DNA from: Candidatus Rokuibacteriota bacterium
GTDB lineage: Bacteria > Methylomirabilota > Methylomirabilia > Rokubacteriales > CSP1-6
DNA length: 8,426 nucleotides
Direction: 5' to 3'
Assembly (NCBI GenBank): GCA_016201645.1
Contig: JACQCL010000156.1
Location: 1 to 8,426 of the forward strand
In this document: in pieces, positions 1 to 5,669 of the stretch
Layout: each line of letters opens with the position of its first letter
Numbering within the stretch: position 1 is the stretch's first letter
Notes under the pieces: generated by a model
Databases searched by the model: none
The model's input: the letters and a program-made list of their open reading frames with translations, nothing else
Told to the model about the DNA's origin: nothing
Position numbers and translations under genes: made by a program

Positions 1-257
1 ACGTCTTTCTCCGGATGGGGGTAAAGGGAGGTGGCTGCTCGGGACTCTCCTACTCCCTGGAGTTCGATAGCGAGCTCGGGCCGCACGACAAGACCTATGA
101 CGTCGACGGCATCAAGGTGGTCGTGGACGCCAAGAGCTACCTGTACCTGAACGGGACGACCCTGGACTACGTGACCCAGGGGCTCACCGGCGGATTCACG
201 TTCTTGAACCCGAGCGCAAAATCGAGCTGCGGCTGCGGGACTTCCTTCTCGGCGTAA
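1..257 (+). CDS. iscA: IscA/HesB-family iron-sulfur carrier protein, 5' end cut by window edge
   Basis: A-type iron-sulfur carrier that receives or delivers clusters in the cytosol. The reading frame is open to the first base of the window, read from base 3. The ATG at 15 lies inside the conserved core, directly before VKGGGCSGL, so it is not the true start and roughly the first 25-30 residues are missing. The three family cysteines are present: one in GGGCSGL and two in the C-terminal SCGCG, which sits after the typical GGFTFLNP stretch. The protein ends a few residues after SCGCG, as family members do. The position directly upstream of hscB-hscA-fdx-iscX matches the classical isc operon and favours IscA over ErpA or SufA. 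iscR, iscS and iscU may lie just outside the window; this is inferred from the usual order and is not seen. Confidence 0.93.
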   Translation, partial: VFLRMGVKGGGCSGLSYSLEFDSELGPHDKTYDVDGIKVVVDAKSYLYLNGTTLDYVTQGLTGGFTFLNPSAKSSCGCGTSFSA

Positions 258-337
258 CGACGCGACCTCGGCCAGGGTGGGGGGCCCGGAGGTGAGACGG
301 GGGTCAGGATAGCGAAACCGTCGCGCAAAAAGAGAAC

Positions 338-370
338 AGAAACGGGCCCTGGCGGGCCTGTTTCTATTTT
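338..370 (+). terminator. Intrinsic terminator or attenuator hairpin between iscA and hscB
   Basis: Bases 338-349 (agaaacgggccc) pair with 354-365 (gggcctgtttct) across a TGGC tetraloop. This gives a 12-bp stem with a single G-T wobble at 344/359. The GC-rich core is followed by the T-rich run TTTCTATTTT at 361-370, and an A-rich stretch (from about 327) precedes it, so it could also act on the minus strand. It lies about 80 bases after the iscA stop and directly against the hscB ribosome site, with no room for a promoter between. It may reduce transcription into hscBA-fdx-iscX or mark an RNA processing boundary. The structure is seen; the function is inferred. Confidence 0.72.
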
Positions 371-375
371 GGAGG
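371..375 (+). promoter_or_regulatory. Ribosome binding site of hscB
   Basis: GGAGG lies 4 bases before the ATG at 380 and only 1 base before the GTG at 377. The spacing favours the ATG. The site directly follows the T-run of the upstream hairpin. Confidence 0.7.
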
Positions 376-379
376 AGTG

Positions 380-988
380 ATGTCGGCTCGGTTGGACTAC
401 TTCACGGTATTTGACTTGCCCCGGAAGCTCCAGATCAACGAAGAGGAGCTTCAGCGCCTTTTTTACGAGCTCTCCCGTCGGGTGCACCCTGACTTCTTCC
501 AGACTGCGACGCCCGCGGAGCAGGCCCGAAGTCTGGAGCGTTCGGCGGTCATCAATCGGGCGTATCGGACCCTCCGTGACCTCGTCTCCCGGGTCGAATA
601 CCTGATCCAGCTTGAGGAAGGGCGGGAGACGAAAGAGAGGGCCACCGGCATTAAGCCCAAGGCGCCGACGGACCTCCTGGAAGAGATGCTCGAGATTCAG
701 GAGGCGCTTCAAGAGGCCAAGGCGGGGGGGCTGGATGGGCCAAGGCGTCAGCACCTGAGGGACGTGCAGGCCCGGCTCACGGAGCGGCGGAAGTCCGAGG
801 AGGCCTCGCTCCTGGACTTCGCGCGCGAGTGGGACGCGGCGGTGGATGGGAACGGTGACCGGAAAGGTCTCTTGGATCGGATGAAGCAGACCCTTGCCGC
901 GAGAGCCTATCTCAATACTGTGATCAACGACCTGAAGGAAGCGCTCGGAGAGGAAACGCAGACACATGTCTCGCATCGTCGGCATTGA
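380..988 (+). CDS. hscB: HscB, J-domain co-chaperone of iron-sulfur cluster assembly
   Basis: HscB binds the IscU scaffold and stimulates the HscA ATPase, promoting cluster transfer in the cytosol. The 202-residue product has an N-terminal J domain starting LDYFTVFDLP, with the HPD motif at residues 36-38 (RRVHPDFF), as in HscB/Jac1 rather than DnaJ. It lacks the glycine-rich and zinc regions of DnaJ. The C-terminal half is charged and helical (about residues 85-195) and fits the HscB scaffold-binding domain. It is somewhat longer than the roughly 170 residues usual in gammaproteobacteria. ATG 380 was chosen over GTG 377 because of the GGAGG spacing. The 3' end overlaps the hscA start by 23 bases, which supports coupled translation with its partner. 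Confidence 0.93.
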   Translation: MSARLDYFTVFDLPRKLQINEEELQRLFYELSRRVHPDFFQTATPAEQARSLERSAVINRAYRTLRDLVSRVEYLIQLEEGRETKERATGIKPKAPTDLLEEMLEIQEALQEAKAGGLDGPRRQHLRDVQARLTERRKSEEASLLDFAREWDAAVDGNGDRKGLLDRMKQTLAARAYLNTVINDLKEALGEETQTHVSHRRH

Positions 989-2798
989 TCTCGGGACCAC
1001 CAACAGCCTCGTCGCCTACATGGAGGAAGACTTCCCCAGGGTCATTCCCGACGCTGAGGGTCGTGTCCTTCTCCCGTCGGTCGTCGCGTTCACCCCAGAT
1101 GGAGTTCTGGTGGGCGAGGCCGCCAAGCGGCAGCTCGTGAGGAACCCGACCCGGACCATCTACTCGGTCAAACGGTTCATGGGGAAGGGGTACGAAGATG
1201 TCAAAGAGGAGCTGCGGTATTTCCCGTTTCAGGTCCTGCCGAGTCACGAGATCGTGCGGATCAGGGTCGGAGAGCGGGAGGTCACCCCGCCTGAGGTCTC
1301 GGCGCTCATCCTGAGAGCCCTGAAGGAGCGAGCCGAAGCCCATCTGGGCGAGCCGATCCTGAAGGCCGTCATCACGGTGCCAGCCTACTTCAACGACAGC
1401 CAGCGTCAGGCGACAAAAGATGCCGGCCGGATCGCGGGGCTTGAGGTCTTGCGGATCGTCAACGAGCCAACGGCGGCCTCCCTGGCGTATGGGCTTCACC
1501 GTCTCAAGGAGGGGATCGTCGCCGTGTACGATCTGGGTGGCGGAACGTTCGACATCTCGATCTTGAGAGTGAAGGACGGGATCTTCGAGGTGCTGGCCAC
1601 GAACGGCAACACACATCTCGGCGGCGATGACTTCGACCGGGCGATGGTGGACTGGTTTCTGGCGGATATCCGGGCGCGTCACGGCGTGGACGTGGGCGGA
1701 GACCTGGAAGCCATGCAGGAACTCCGACTCGGAGCGGAAGCGGCCAAGTGCCGCCTGTCCTTCGAGGATCGGACGGTGTTCACGCTCCCGCTGACCCAGC
1801 ATGGCTTCACCTACCGGCGGGAGATCTTCCGGGTGGAGCTGGAGGGACTGATCGAGCCGTTCGTGCAGCAGACGCTGAGCCCCTGCCGGCTGGCCCTGGC
1901 CGACGCTCAGCTCGGACTGGATCAGATTGAGGAAGTCGTCCTTGTCGGGGGGTCCACCCGGGTTCCCCTGGTGAAGCGGCGAGTCCAGGAGCTGTTCGGG
2001 AAGCCACCCCACAGCCAGCTCAACCCGGAGGAGGTCGTCGCCCTCGGCGCCGCCGTCCAGGCTCACATCCTGGCTGGCGGGATCACTCACATGCTCCTCC
2101 TTGACGTGACGCCCCTCTCGCTCGGGATCGAGACTCTGGGAGGAGTGATGAGTGTGCTGATCCCACGCAATACGACGATCCCCACCACGGCCAAGGAACT
2201 GTTTACGACCTCGGTGGATGGGCAGACAGTCGTGGACATGCACGTCCTTCAAGGCGAGCGGGAGCTGGCCAAGGACAACCGGTCCCTCGCCCGCTTCGAA
2301 CTCCGCGGGGTCGACCCCATGCCCGCAGGGATGCCGCGGATCGAGGTGACCTTCCTCATCGATGCCAACGGGATCCTCCAGGTCCACGCCCAGGAGCTCA
2401 GGACGGAAAAGGCCGCGTCCATCGAGGTGAAGCCGTCGTACGGGCTGACCGATGCCGAGGTGGAGCGGATGATCGAGGAGTCCTTCATCCACGCCGAAGA
2501 GGATGTCGCGTCGCGGCTCCTCATCGAGACGCGCAACGAGGCTGACGCGGTTATCCGGGCTACCGAGCGCGCTCTGACGCAGGGCGGCCACCTGATTGCC
2601 GAAGCCGAGGTGGCTCGGATCAAAGAGGCGCTCGCGGCAGTGAAGGCCGTCAGCGACGGGAATGACCGGGACGCTATTCGGGAGGCGACGGGGCGGCTCA
2701 ACCAGGCGACGCTTCACCTGGCCGAGGTCCTGATGGACTCCGCCCTCAAGGAGGCCCTGGCCTCCAAGCAGGTGACGGAAGCTCTGGAGAAGAAATAG
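966..2798 (+). CDS. hscA: HscA, Hsp70-type chaperone for iron-sulfur cluster assembly
   Basis: ATP-dependent Hsp70 that, with HscB, acts on IscU to help release the cluster. The 610-residue length is typical of HscA (about 616 in E. coli). The nucleotide-binding domain shows IDLGTTNS (phosphate 1, residues 7-14), VNEPTAASLAYG (165-176), DLGGGTFD (189-196) and VGGSTRVP (327-334). The interdomain linker MLLLDVTPLSLG lies at 376-387. The substrate-binding domain follows, with a helical lid to the C terminus. It ends EALEKK without the EEVKD-type tail of DnaK, which together with hscB and fdx on either side identifies it as HscA. The start overlaps hscB by 23 bases, and the stop is 2 bases before fdx. 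Its usual target motif is LPPVK in IscU; the IscU-like protein downstream in this window lacks that motif. Confidence 0.96.
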   Translation: MSRIVGIDLGTTNSLVAYMEEDFPRVIPDAEGRVLLPSVVAFTPDGVLVGEAAKRQLVRNPTRTIYSVKRFMGKGYEDVKEELRYFPFQVLPSHEIVRIRVGEREVTPPEVSALILRALKERAEAHLGEPILKAVITVPAYFNDSQRQATKDAGRIAGLEVLRIVNEPTAASLAYGLHRLKEGIVAVYDLGGGTFDISILRVKDGIFEVLATNGNTHLGGDDFDRAMVDWFLADIRARHGVDVGGDLEAMQELRLGAEAAKCRLSFEDRTVFTLPLTQHGFTYRREIFRVELEGLIEPFVQQTLSPCRLALADAQLGLDQIEEVVLVGGSTRVPLVKRRVQELFGKPPHSQLNPEEVVALGAAVQAHILAGGITHMLLLDVTPLSLGIETLGGVMSVLIPRNTTIPTTAKELFTTSVDGQTVVDMHVLQGERELAKDNRSLARFELRGVDPMPAGMPRIEVTFLIDANGILQVHAQELRTEKAASIEVKPSYGLTDAEVERMIEESFIHAEEDVASRLLIETRNEADAVIRATERALTQGGHLIAEAEVARIKEALAAVKAVSDGNDRDAIREATGRLNQATLHLAEVLMDSALKEALASKQVTEALEKK

Positions 2799-2800
2799 CG

Positions 2801-3154
2801 ATGACCTACAAGGTCACGTTTCTCCCGCAGAACATCACCGTGGAGGTGGACCCGGAGAAGTTCCCCCTCCAGGAGGACGGTCTTCCGGGCTCCCTCCTCG
2901 ACATCGCGCTGGGGAACAACATCGTCCTCCAGCACAACTGTGGCGGCAAGTGCGCCTGCACCACCTGCCACGTCATCGTGAAGGAGGGGGCGGAGAATCT
3001 CTCCAAGATGGAAGAGGATGAGGAAGACCGGCTTGACACCGCCGAGGGCTTGACCCTCCATTCCCGGTTGGGGTGTCAGGCCGTGGTGAGCGGCGACGTG
3101 GTGGTGGAAATCCCGTTGTCCGGGCGGGGAGGTCACGTGGCGCCCAGCCATTGA
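2801..3154 (+). CDS. fdx: ISC-type [2Fe-2S] ferredoxin
   Basis: Adrenodoxin-like [2Fe-2S] ferredoxin that supplies electrons for cluster assembly on IscU. The 117-residue product has the ligand pattern C47-x5-C53-x2-C56 (NCGGKCACTTC) and the fourth ligand C92 in RLGCQ. The extra cysteine at 51 matches the non-ligand cysteine seen in E. coli Fdx (SCACTTC). The acidic stretch MEEDEEDRLD (residues 70-79) lies where these ferredoxins contact partners. The start codon is 2 bases after the hscA stop, with GGAG at 2786-2789 inside the end of hscA, so translation is probably coupled. The short C-terminal tail after EIPL is glycine- and histidine-containing and poorly conserved. Confidence 0.96.
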   Translation: MTYKVTFLPQNITVEVDPEKFPLQEDGLPGSLLDIALGNNIVLQHNCGGKCACTTCHVIVKEGAENLSKMEEDEEDRLDTAEGLTLHSRLGCQAVVSGDVVVEIPLSGRGGHVAPSH

Positions 3155-3189
3155 GCGGCTTTGACGCGGTCGGTGGGCGCATGAACCAC

Positions 3190-3199
3190 GAGGTGAGGG
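3190..3199 (+). promoter_or_regulatory. Ribosome binding site deciding the iscX start
   Basis: GAGGTGAGGG, a strong Shine-Dalgarno run, lies just upstream of ATG 3205 with 5-8 bases of spacing depending on register. It lies inside the reading frame of the alternative ATG at 3181, which argues that translation begins at 3205. Confidence 0.65.
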
Positions 3200-3204
3200 C
3201 TCAG

Positions 3205-3411
3205 ATGGGGATGACCTGGAAGGACGCGGAAGACATCGCAATCGCCCTCTCGGAGAAGTTCCCCGAGACGGACCCGATGGGCGTCCGGTTCACCGATCTT
3301 CACACGTGGGTGACCGAGCTCGAAGGCTTTTCGGATGATCCGAAGGCCTCCAACGAGGGGATCCTTGAGGCCATTCAGATGGCGTGGCTCGAGGAATATC
3401 GAAATCGCTAA
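3205..3411 (+). CDS. iscX: IscX (YfhJ), small acidic ISC regulator
   Basis: IscX binds IscS and iron and is thought to modulate cluster assembly. The 68-residue product matches the family along its whole length: MGMTWKDAEDIA at the start (MGLKW in E. coli), VRFTDLHTWVTELEGF in the middle and the DDPKASNEGILEAIQ segment near the end. It is acidic, as expected. The frame is open further upstream, with an ATG at 3181, but the family N terminus and the strong ribosome site at 3190-3199 support ATG 3205. It sits 50 bases after fdx and is the last plus-strand gene before a convergent operon, as is usual for iscX at the end of isc operons. Confidence 0.94.
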   Translation: MGMTWKDAEDIAIALSEKFPETDPMGVRFTDLHTWVTELEGFSDDPKASNEGILEAIQMAWLEEYRNR

Positions 3412-3436
3412 GTCTTTTGTTCCACCGGGGGAGGAA

Positions 3437-3462
3437 TCGGAGGGGGTGGGGACCCCCTCCGA
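3437..3462. terminator. GC-rich hairpin between convergent operons
   Basis: Bases 3437-3446 (tcggaggggg) pair perfectly with 3453-3462 (ccccctccga) across a 6-base loop, giving a 10-bp stem. It lies 26 bases after the iscX stop and 5 bases beyond the stop codon of the minus-strand gene. There is no clear T-run on either side, so it is not a classical intrinsic terminator. It may instead serve as a 3' end stabiliser or shared stop for both transcripts. The structure is certain; the role is inferred. Confidence 0.6.
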
Positions 3463-3467
3463 CGTGG

Positions 3468-3719
3468 CTACCAGGAGATGACTTGGTCGGCAGAGAAGAT
3501 CAGGTCGAGGAGGTCCGAATAGATGAGGGCTCCGGGATGCCGCGTCGAAGACTCGTCGGTGAGGCGGTAGACCCGGGCGCCAGGGGGCAGAGAGGGTGGG
3601 TCGGCGCCGTGCATGAGAACAATGCTGAGTGTCGTGTCGGGCTCGCGGCTCTGCCGCTGCATCATCGACAGGGCCTGCGCGGGAACCGGAGGCTTGACCA
3701 GGTGAAGCACGTGGGGCAT
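3468..3719 (-). CDS. DsrH/TusB-like sulfur relay subunit
   Basis: An 83-residue protein resembling the DsrH/TusB family, the smallest subunit of the TusBCD (DsrEFH) sulfur-transfer hexamer. Family-like features are the N-terminal MPHVLHLVKPP, the middle strand-forming stretch ARVYRLTDES, and the end SDLLDLIFSADQVISW. That end matches the typical TusB/DsrH C terminus (pattern YxxFVDLxxxxxxVxSW). It has no cysteine at all, whereas A. vinosum DsrH has a conserved one, so it is unlikely to carry persulfide itself. The start codon shares one base with the stop of the upstream gene (TGATG), so translation is coupled. The subunit identity rests on this C-terminal pattern plus gene order. An unassigned DsrE-superfamily protein is the alternative. 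Confidence 0.7.
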   Translation of the reverse strand: MPHVLHLVKPPVPAQALSMMQRQSREPDTTLSIVLMHGADPPSLPPGARVYRLTDESSTRHPGALIYSDLLDLIFSADQVISW

Positions 3720-4078
3720 CAGAACACGATGAACCCTCGGCAGCGCCCGATGACCTCCGACATCTCATCGGGAGAGACCGGGATGACCAGGTGGCCCTCC
3801 TCGTTCCAAGCTCCCCGTTCGGCAGGGATCGCGGACTTCTCGATGTGGAAGGGGACCCCCATCTTCAGGAGCGCGCCTCGGTGTCGGGCGATATCGTCGC
3901 CGTCCACCAGGTCGTCGGTGTCGGCATCCAGGAGATGGACCGCCGGACCTGTCAGGACAATCGTCACGTCGTTCTCGCCGGCGGCCACTCCGAGCGCGAT
4001 CCGCATGGCCTCGTTGGCCCGATGGGAGCTGTGGGGATCCTCAGAGATGAGGATCGCGACGGGCCGCGATTCGTCCAC
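3719..4078 (-). CDS. DsrE-superfamily protein, probably DsrF/TusC-like subunit
   Basis: A 119-residue protein with the alternating strand-helix pattern of the DsrE/F fold. A first strand (VAILISEDP, residues 7-15) is followed by an Asn- and Ala-rich helix (ANEAMRIALGVAA), a second strand (VTIVLTGPAVHLL) and a C-terminal CRGFIVF. The only cysteine is at residue 113. By position, between a DsrE-like and a DsrH-like gene, it would be the TusC/DsrF subunit. It starts with GTG, 4 bases after the stop of the gene upstream and with no Shine-Dalgarno sequence, so it depends on coupled translation. Its stop overlaps the next start by one base. The superfamily is fairly secure; the specific subunit is inferred mainly from gene order. 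Confidence 0.68.
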   Translation of the reverse strand: MDESRPVAILISEDPHSSHRANEAMRIALGVAAGENDVTIVLTGPAVHLLDADTDDLVDGDDIARHRGALLKMGVPFHIEKSAIPAERGAWNEEGHLVIPVSPDEMSEVIGRCRGFIVF

Positions 4079-4082
4079 GGGA

Positions 4083-4406
4083 TCAGTTGAGGGCGAGAAA
4101 GCGCTCGCAGCCGTTGATCAGGTCAGTGAGCACGACCAAACCGCAGTAGTTGAACCGGTCTGGGTCGGAGAGCGGGACGTTCCGCTTCTGGCAGCCGTAG
4201 GCGCAGACAAAAAGCTTGGCCCCGCGCTCGGCGAGCTCCCGAATCTCGGGGCGGTCTTTCGCGAAGACGGCATCGTCAATCAGGTAGAGGTAGACGTCGG
4301 CACCACGGTCGAGCGCCGCACGCGACAGGCGGATCGTGGTATCCAGATTGGGGTGCTCGGGCTTCGTCGAGAGGAGGAGGCCCAGCTTTCGCTTGGCGAG
4401 ATCCAT
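4083..4406 (-). CDS. DsrE/TusD-like sulfur-accepting subunit
   Basis: First gene of the minus-strand trio, 107 residues, with a DsrE/TusD-like fold. The N terminus KLGLLLSTKPEHPNLDTTIRL gives strand 1 and the following helix. GADVYLYLIDDAVF is strand 2 with the conserved acidic turn. AKLFVCAYGCQKRNV matches the active-site strand and loop of TusD/DsrE, so C68 is the likely persulfide cysteine, with C72 close by; C88 and C100 are further cysteines. In the known systems TusD accepts sulfur from a desulfurase via TusA, for tRNA thiolation (TusBCDE) or sulfur oxidation (DsrEFH). Here a cysteine desulfurase gene is divergently transcribed next door, which makes a sulfur-relay role attractive. There is no Shine-Dalgarno sequence upstream, and the promoter sits almost against the ATG. 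Confidence 0.78.
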   Translation of the reverse strand: MDLAKRKLGLLLSTKPEHPNLDTTIRLSRAALDRGADVYLYLIDDAVFAKDRPEIRELAERGAKLFVCAYGCQKRNVPLSDPDRFNYCGLVVLTDLINGCERFLALN

Positions 4407-4415
4407 GGCAGCGTG

Positions 4416-4444
4416 AGCTTAGCATCCGGTCCCCACACTGTCAA
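4416..4444 (-). promoter_or_regulatory. Predicted sigma70-type promoter for the DsrEFH-like operon
   Basis: On the minus strand a perfect TTGACA -35 box (4444-4439) is followed by a 17-base spacer and TAAGCT (4421-4416) as the -10 box, with an extended -10 TG one base upstream of it. The -10 ends 9 bases before the ATG at 4406, so transcription would begin within a few bases of the start codon. This fits the absence of a Shine-Dalgarno sequence and suggests a leaderless or nearly leaderless mRNA. Confidence 0.62.
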
Positions 4445-4473
4445 CGACGGTGGGGCTCGTGAGGCAGAAATCA

Positions 4474-4502
4474 TTGACACTTTCGCGGGATCTCGATAGG
4501 GT
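4474..4502 (+). promoter_or_regulatory. Predicted sigma70-type promoter for the desulfurase-iscU-cysE operon
   Basis: TTGACA (4474-4479), a 17-base spacer and TAGGGT (4497-4502) match sigma70 spacing, although the -10 box is weak (3 of 6 bases). The -10 ends 9 bases before ATG 4512. If used as drawn, the transcript would begin near the start codon and the GAGGTGA at 4503-4509 would be largely untranscribed. A slightly shifted -10 or another promoter upstream remains possible. Confidence 0.5.
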
Positions 4503-4509
4503 GAGGTGA
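4503..4509 (+). promoter_or_regulatory. Possible ribosome binding site deciding the desulfurase start
   Basis: GAGGTGA has GAGG ending 5 bases before ATG 4512, while the alternative GTG at 4506 lies within the motif. This favours ATG 4512. Its use depends on the transcript starting upstream of it, which conflicts with the -10 box predicted at 4497-4502. Confidence 0.5.
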
Positions 4510-4511
4510 AC

Positions 4512-5669
4512 ATGAACCGTCGTGTGTACCTGGATCACAATGCGTCAACCCAGGTGCACCCCGAGGTGGTGGCGGCCATGCTGCCCTACTTCGGGGAGCG
4601 TTTCGGCAACCCCTCGAGCGTCCACGCATTCGGCCAGGAGGCGCGTGAAGGGCTCGAGATCGCCCGGGAGCAGATTTCGCACTTCCTCGGCGTGGGGAAG
4701 GACGAGGTGATCTTCACGTCGGGAGGCACAGAGTCCGACAACCTGGCCGTCAAGGGCGTGGCCTGGGCCCGGGGAACCGGGCACATCATTACGTCGGAGA
4801 TCGAGCATCACGCGGTGCTGCGGACGTGCCAGTTCCTCGAGGGCCAGGGGTTTGCGGTGACATATCTCCCTGTGGACGGGGAGGGGCTCGTCGATCCCGA
4901 CGACGTCCGCCGGGCCATCAGGCCGGACACGATCCTGATCACGATCATGCACGCCAATAGCGAGGTGGGAACGGTCCAGCCAGTGGAAGCCATCGGGCCC
5001 ATTGCGCGAGAGCGTGGAATCCCGTTCCATGTGGACGGCGTCCAGACGTTTGGAAAGATTCCCATCGACCTCGACCGCTTCCGGATTGACCTCCTCTCCT
5101 TCTCGAGCCACAAGATCTACGGGCCCAAGGGTGTGGCGGGGCTGTATGTCCGGAAGGGGACCAAGATGGTCGCCGTCCAGCACGGGGGCGAGCACGAACG
5201 CCGCCGCCGGGCAGGGACGGAGAACGTACCGGCCATTGTGGGGTTCGGCAAGGCGGTGGAGATCCGGGCTCGCGAGATGGGGGCGGAGGCGCTCCGCCTG
5301 ACGGCGCTCCGGAACAAGCTGTGGGCCGGGATCGGCGCGCGGGTCCCGGAGGTCAGGCTCAACGGCCACCCGACGCGGCGCCTGCCGGGCACGCTCAACA
5401 TGTGCTTCCGGAACGTGGAGTCGGAGTCCATCGTGCTCGGGCTTGATCTCAAAGGGGTGGGCGTCTCCGCTGGTTCGGCCTGCACATCGGGCAACGTGGA
5501 GCCTTCGTACGTGCTGGTGGCGATGGGCGTGCCCCTCGACTGGGCCATGGGATCGGTGCGCGCCACCTTGGGCCGTGAGAACACGGAGGAAGACATCGAC
5601 TATGTCCTCGAGGTCCTGCCGCCGCTCGTCGAGCGGATCCGGAGCCTGTCACCGACGGCGGTGTCATGA
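4512..5669 (+). CDS. Cysteine desulfurase, NifS/IscS type
   Basis: PLP enzyme that converts cysteine to alanine and passes the sulfur on as an enzyme-bound persulfide. From ATG 4512 it has 385 residues. Visible motifs are YLDHNAST at the N terminus, FTSGGTESDNLA (cofactor phosphate region), SEIEHHAV with the PLP-stacking histidine (H99), HVDGVQ (D175, Q178) and SSHKIYGPKG with the PLP lysine K201. RRAGTENVP follows, and the catalytic cysteine C324 lies in the long loop GSACTSG, which marks group I (NifS/IscS) rather than SufS. It ends soon after the last helix and lacks the C-terminal extension by which E. coli IscS holds IscU. The stop overlaps the iscU-like start (ATGA). The pairing with cysE recalls the Azotobacter nif cluster (nifU, nifS, nifV, cysE1), but no nif gene is visible, so no symbol is assigned between nifS and iscS. 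Confidence 0.95.
   Translation: MNRRVYLDHNASTQVHPEVVAAMLPYFGERFGNPSSVHAFGQEAREGLEIAREQISHFLGVGKDEVIFTSGGTESDNLAVKGVAWARGTGHIITSEIEHHAVLRTCQFLEGQGFAVTYLPVDGEGLVDPDDVRRAIRPDTILITIMHANSEVGTVQPVEAIGPIARERGIPFHVDGVQTFGKIPIDLDRFRIDLLSFSSHKIYGPKGVAGLYVRKGTKMVAVQHGGEHERRRRAGTENVPAIVGFGKAVEIRAREMGAEALRLTALRNKLWAGIGARVPEVRLNGHPTRRLPGTLNMCFRNVESESIVLGLDLKGVGVSAGSACTSGNVEPSYVLVAMGVPLDWAMGSVRATLGRENTEEDIDYVLEVLPPLVERIRSLSPTAVS

Noticed and set aside
258..337. Possible riboswitch or separate promoter in the iscA-hscB gap
   Set aside because: Apart from the terminator-like hairpin that follows, no -35/-10 pair, IscR-type site or known riboswitch core could be recognised.
167..1003. Open frame of 278 codons on the minus strand opposite hscB
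   Set aside because: It is proline- and arginine-rich, has no recognised domain and is a shadow of hscB. It also runs through the terminator-like hairpin.
924..2717. Open frame of 597 codons on the minus strand opposite hscA
   Set aside because: It has no recognisable motif and lies entirely antisense to a clear HscA. Long antisense open frames are expected in high-GC coding DNA.
3073..3204. Longer N terminus for iscX overlapping fdx
   Set aside because: The family N terminus (MGxxW) aligns with ATG 3205, a strong ribosome site lies just before it, and the upstream extension overlaps fdx without any similarity.
4439..4479. TGTCAA ... TTGACA inverted repeat as a regulator operator
   Set aside because: The symmetry is fully explained by two divergent -35 boxes. 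The matching does not extend well beyond the hexamers, so a separate operator is not supported.
3384..4499. Open frame of 371 codons on the plus strand across the minus-strand trio
   Set aside because: It has no family resemblance and no good ribosome site. The three minus-strand frames have DsrE-superfamily features, coupled stop/start junctions and a promoter.
4545..5369. Open frame of 274 codons on the minus strand opposite the desulfurase
   Set aside because: Antisense shadow of a well-identified PLP enzyme, with no motif of its own.
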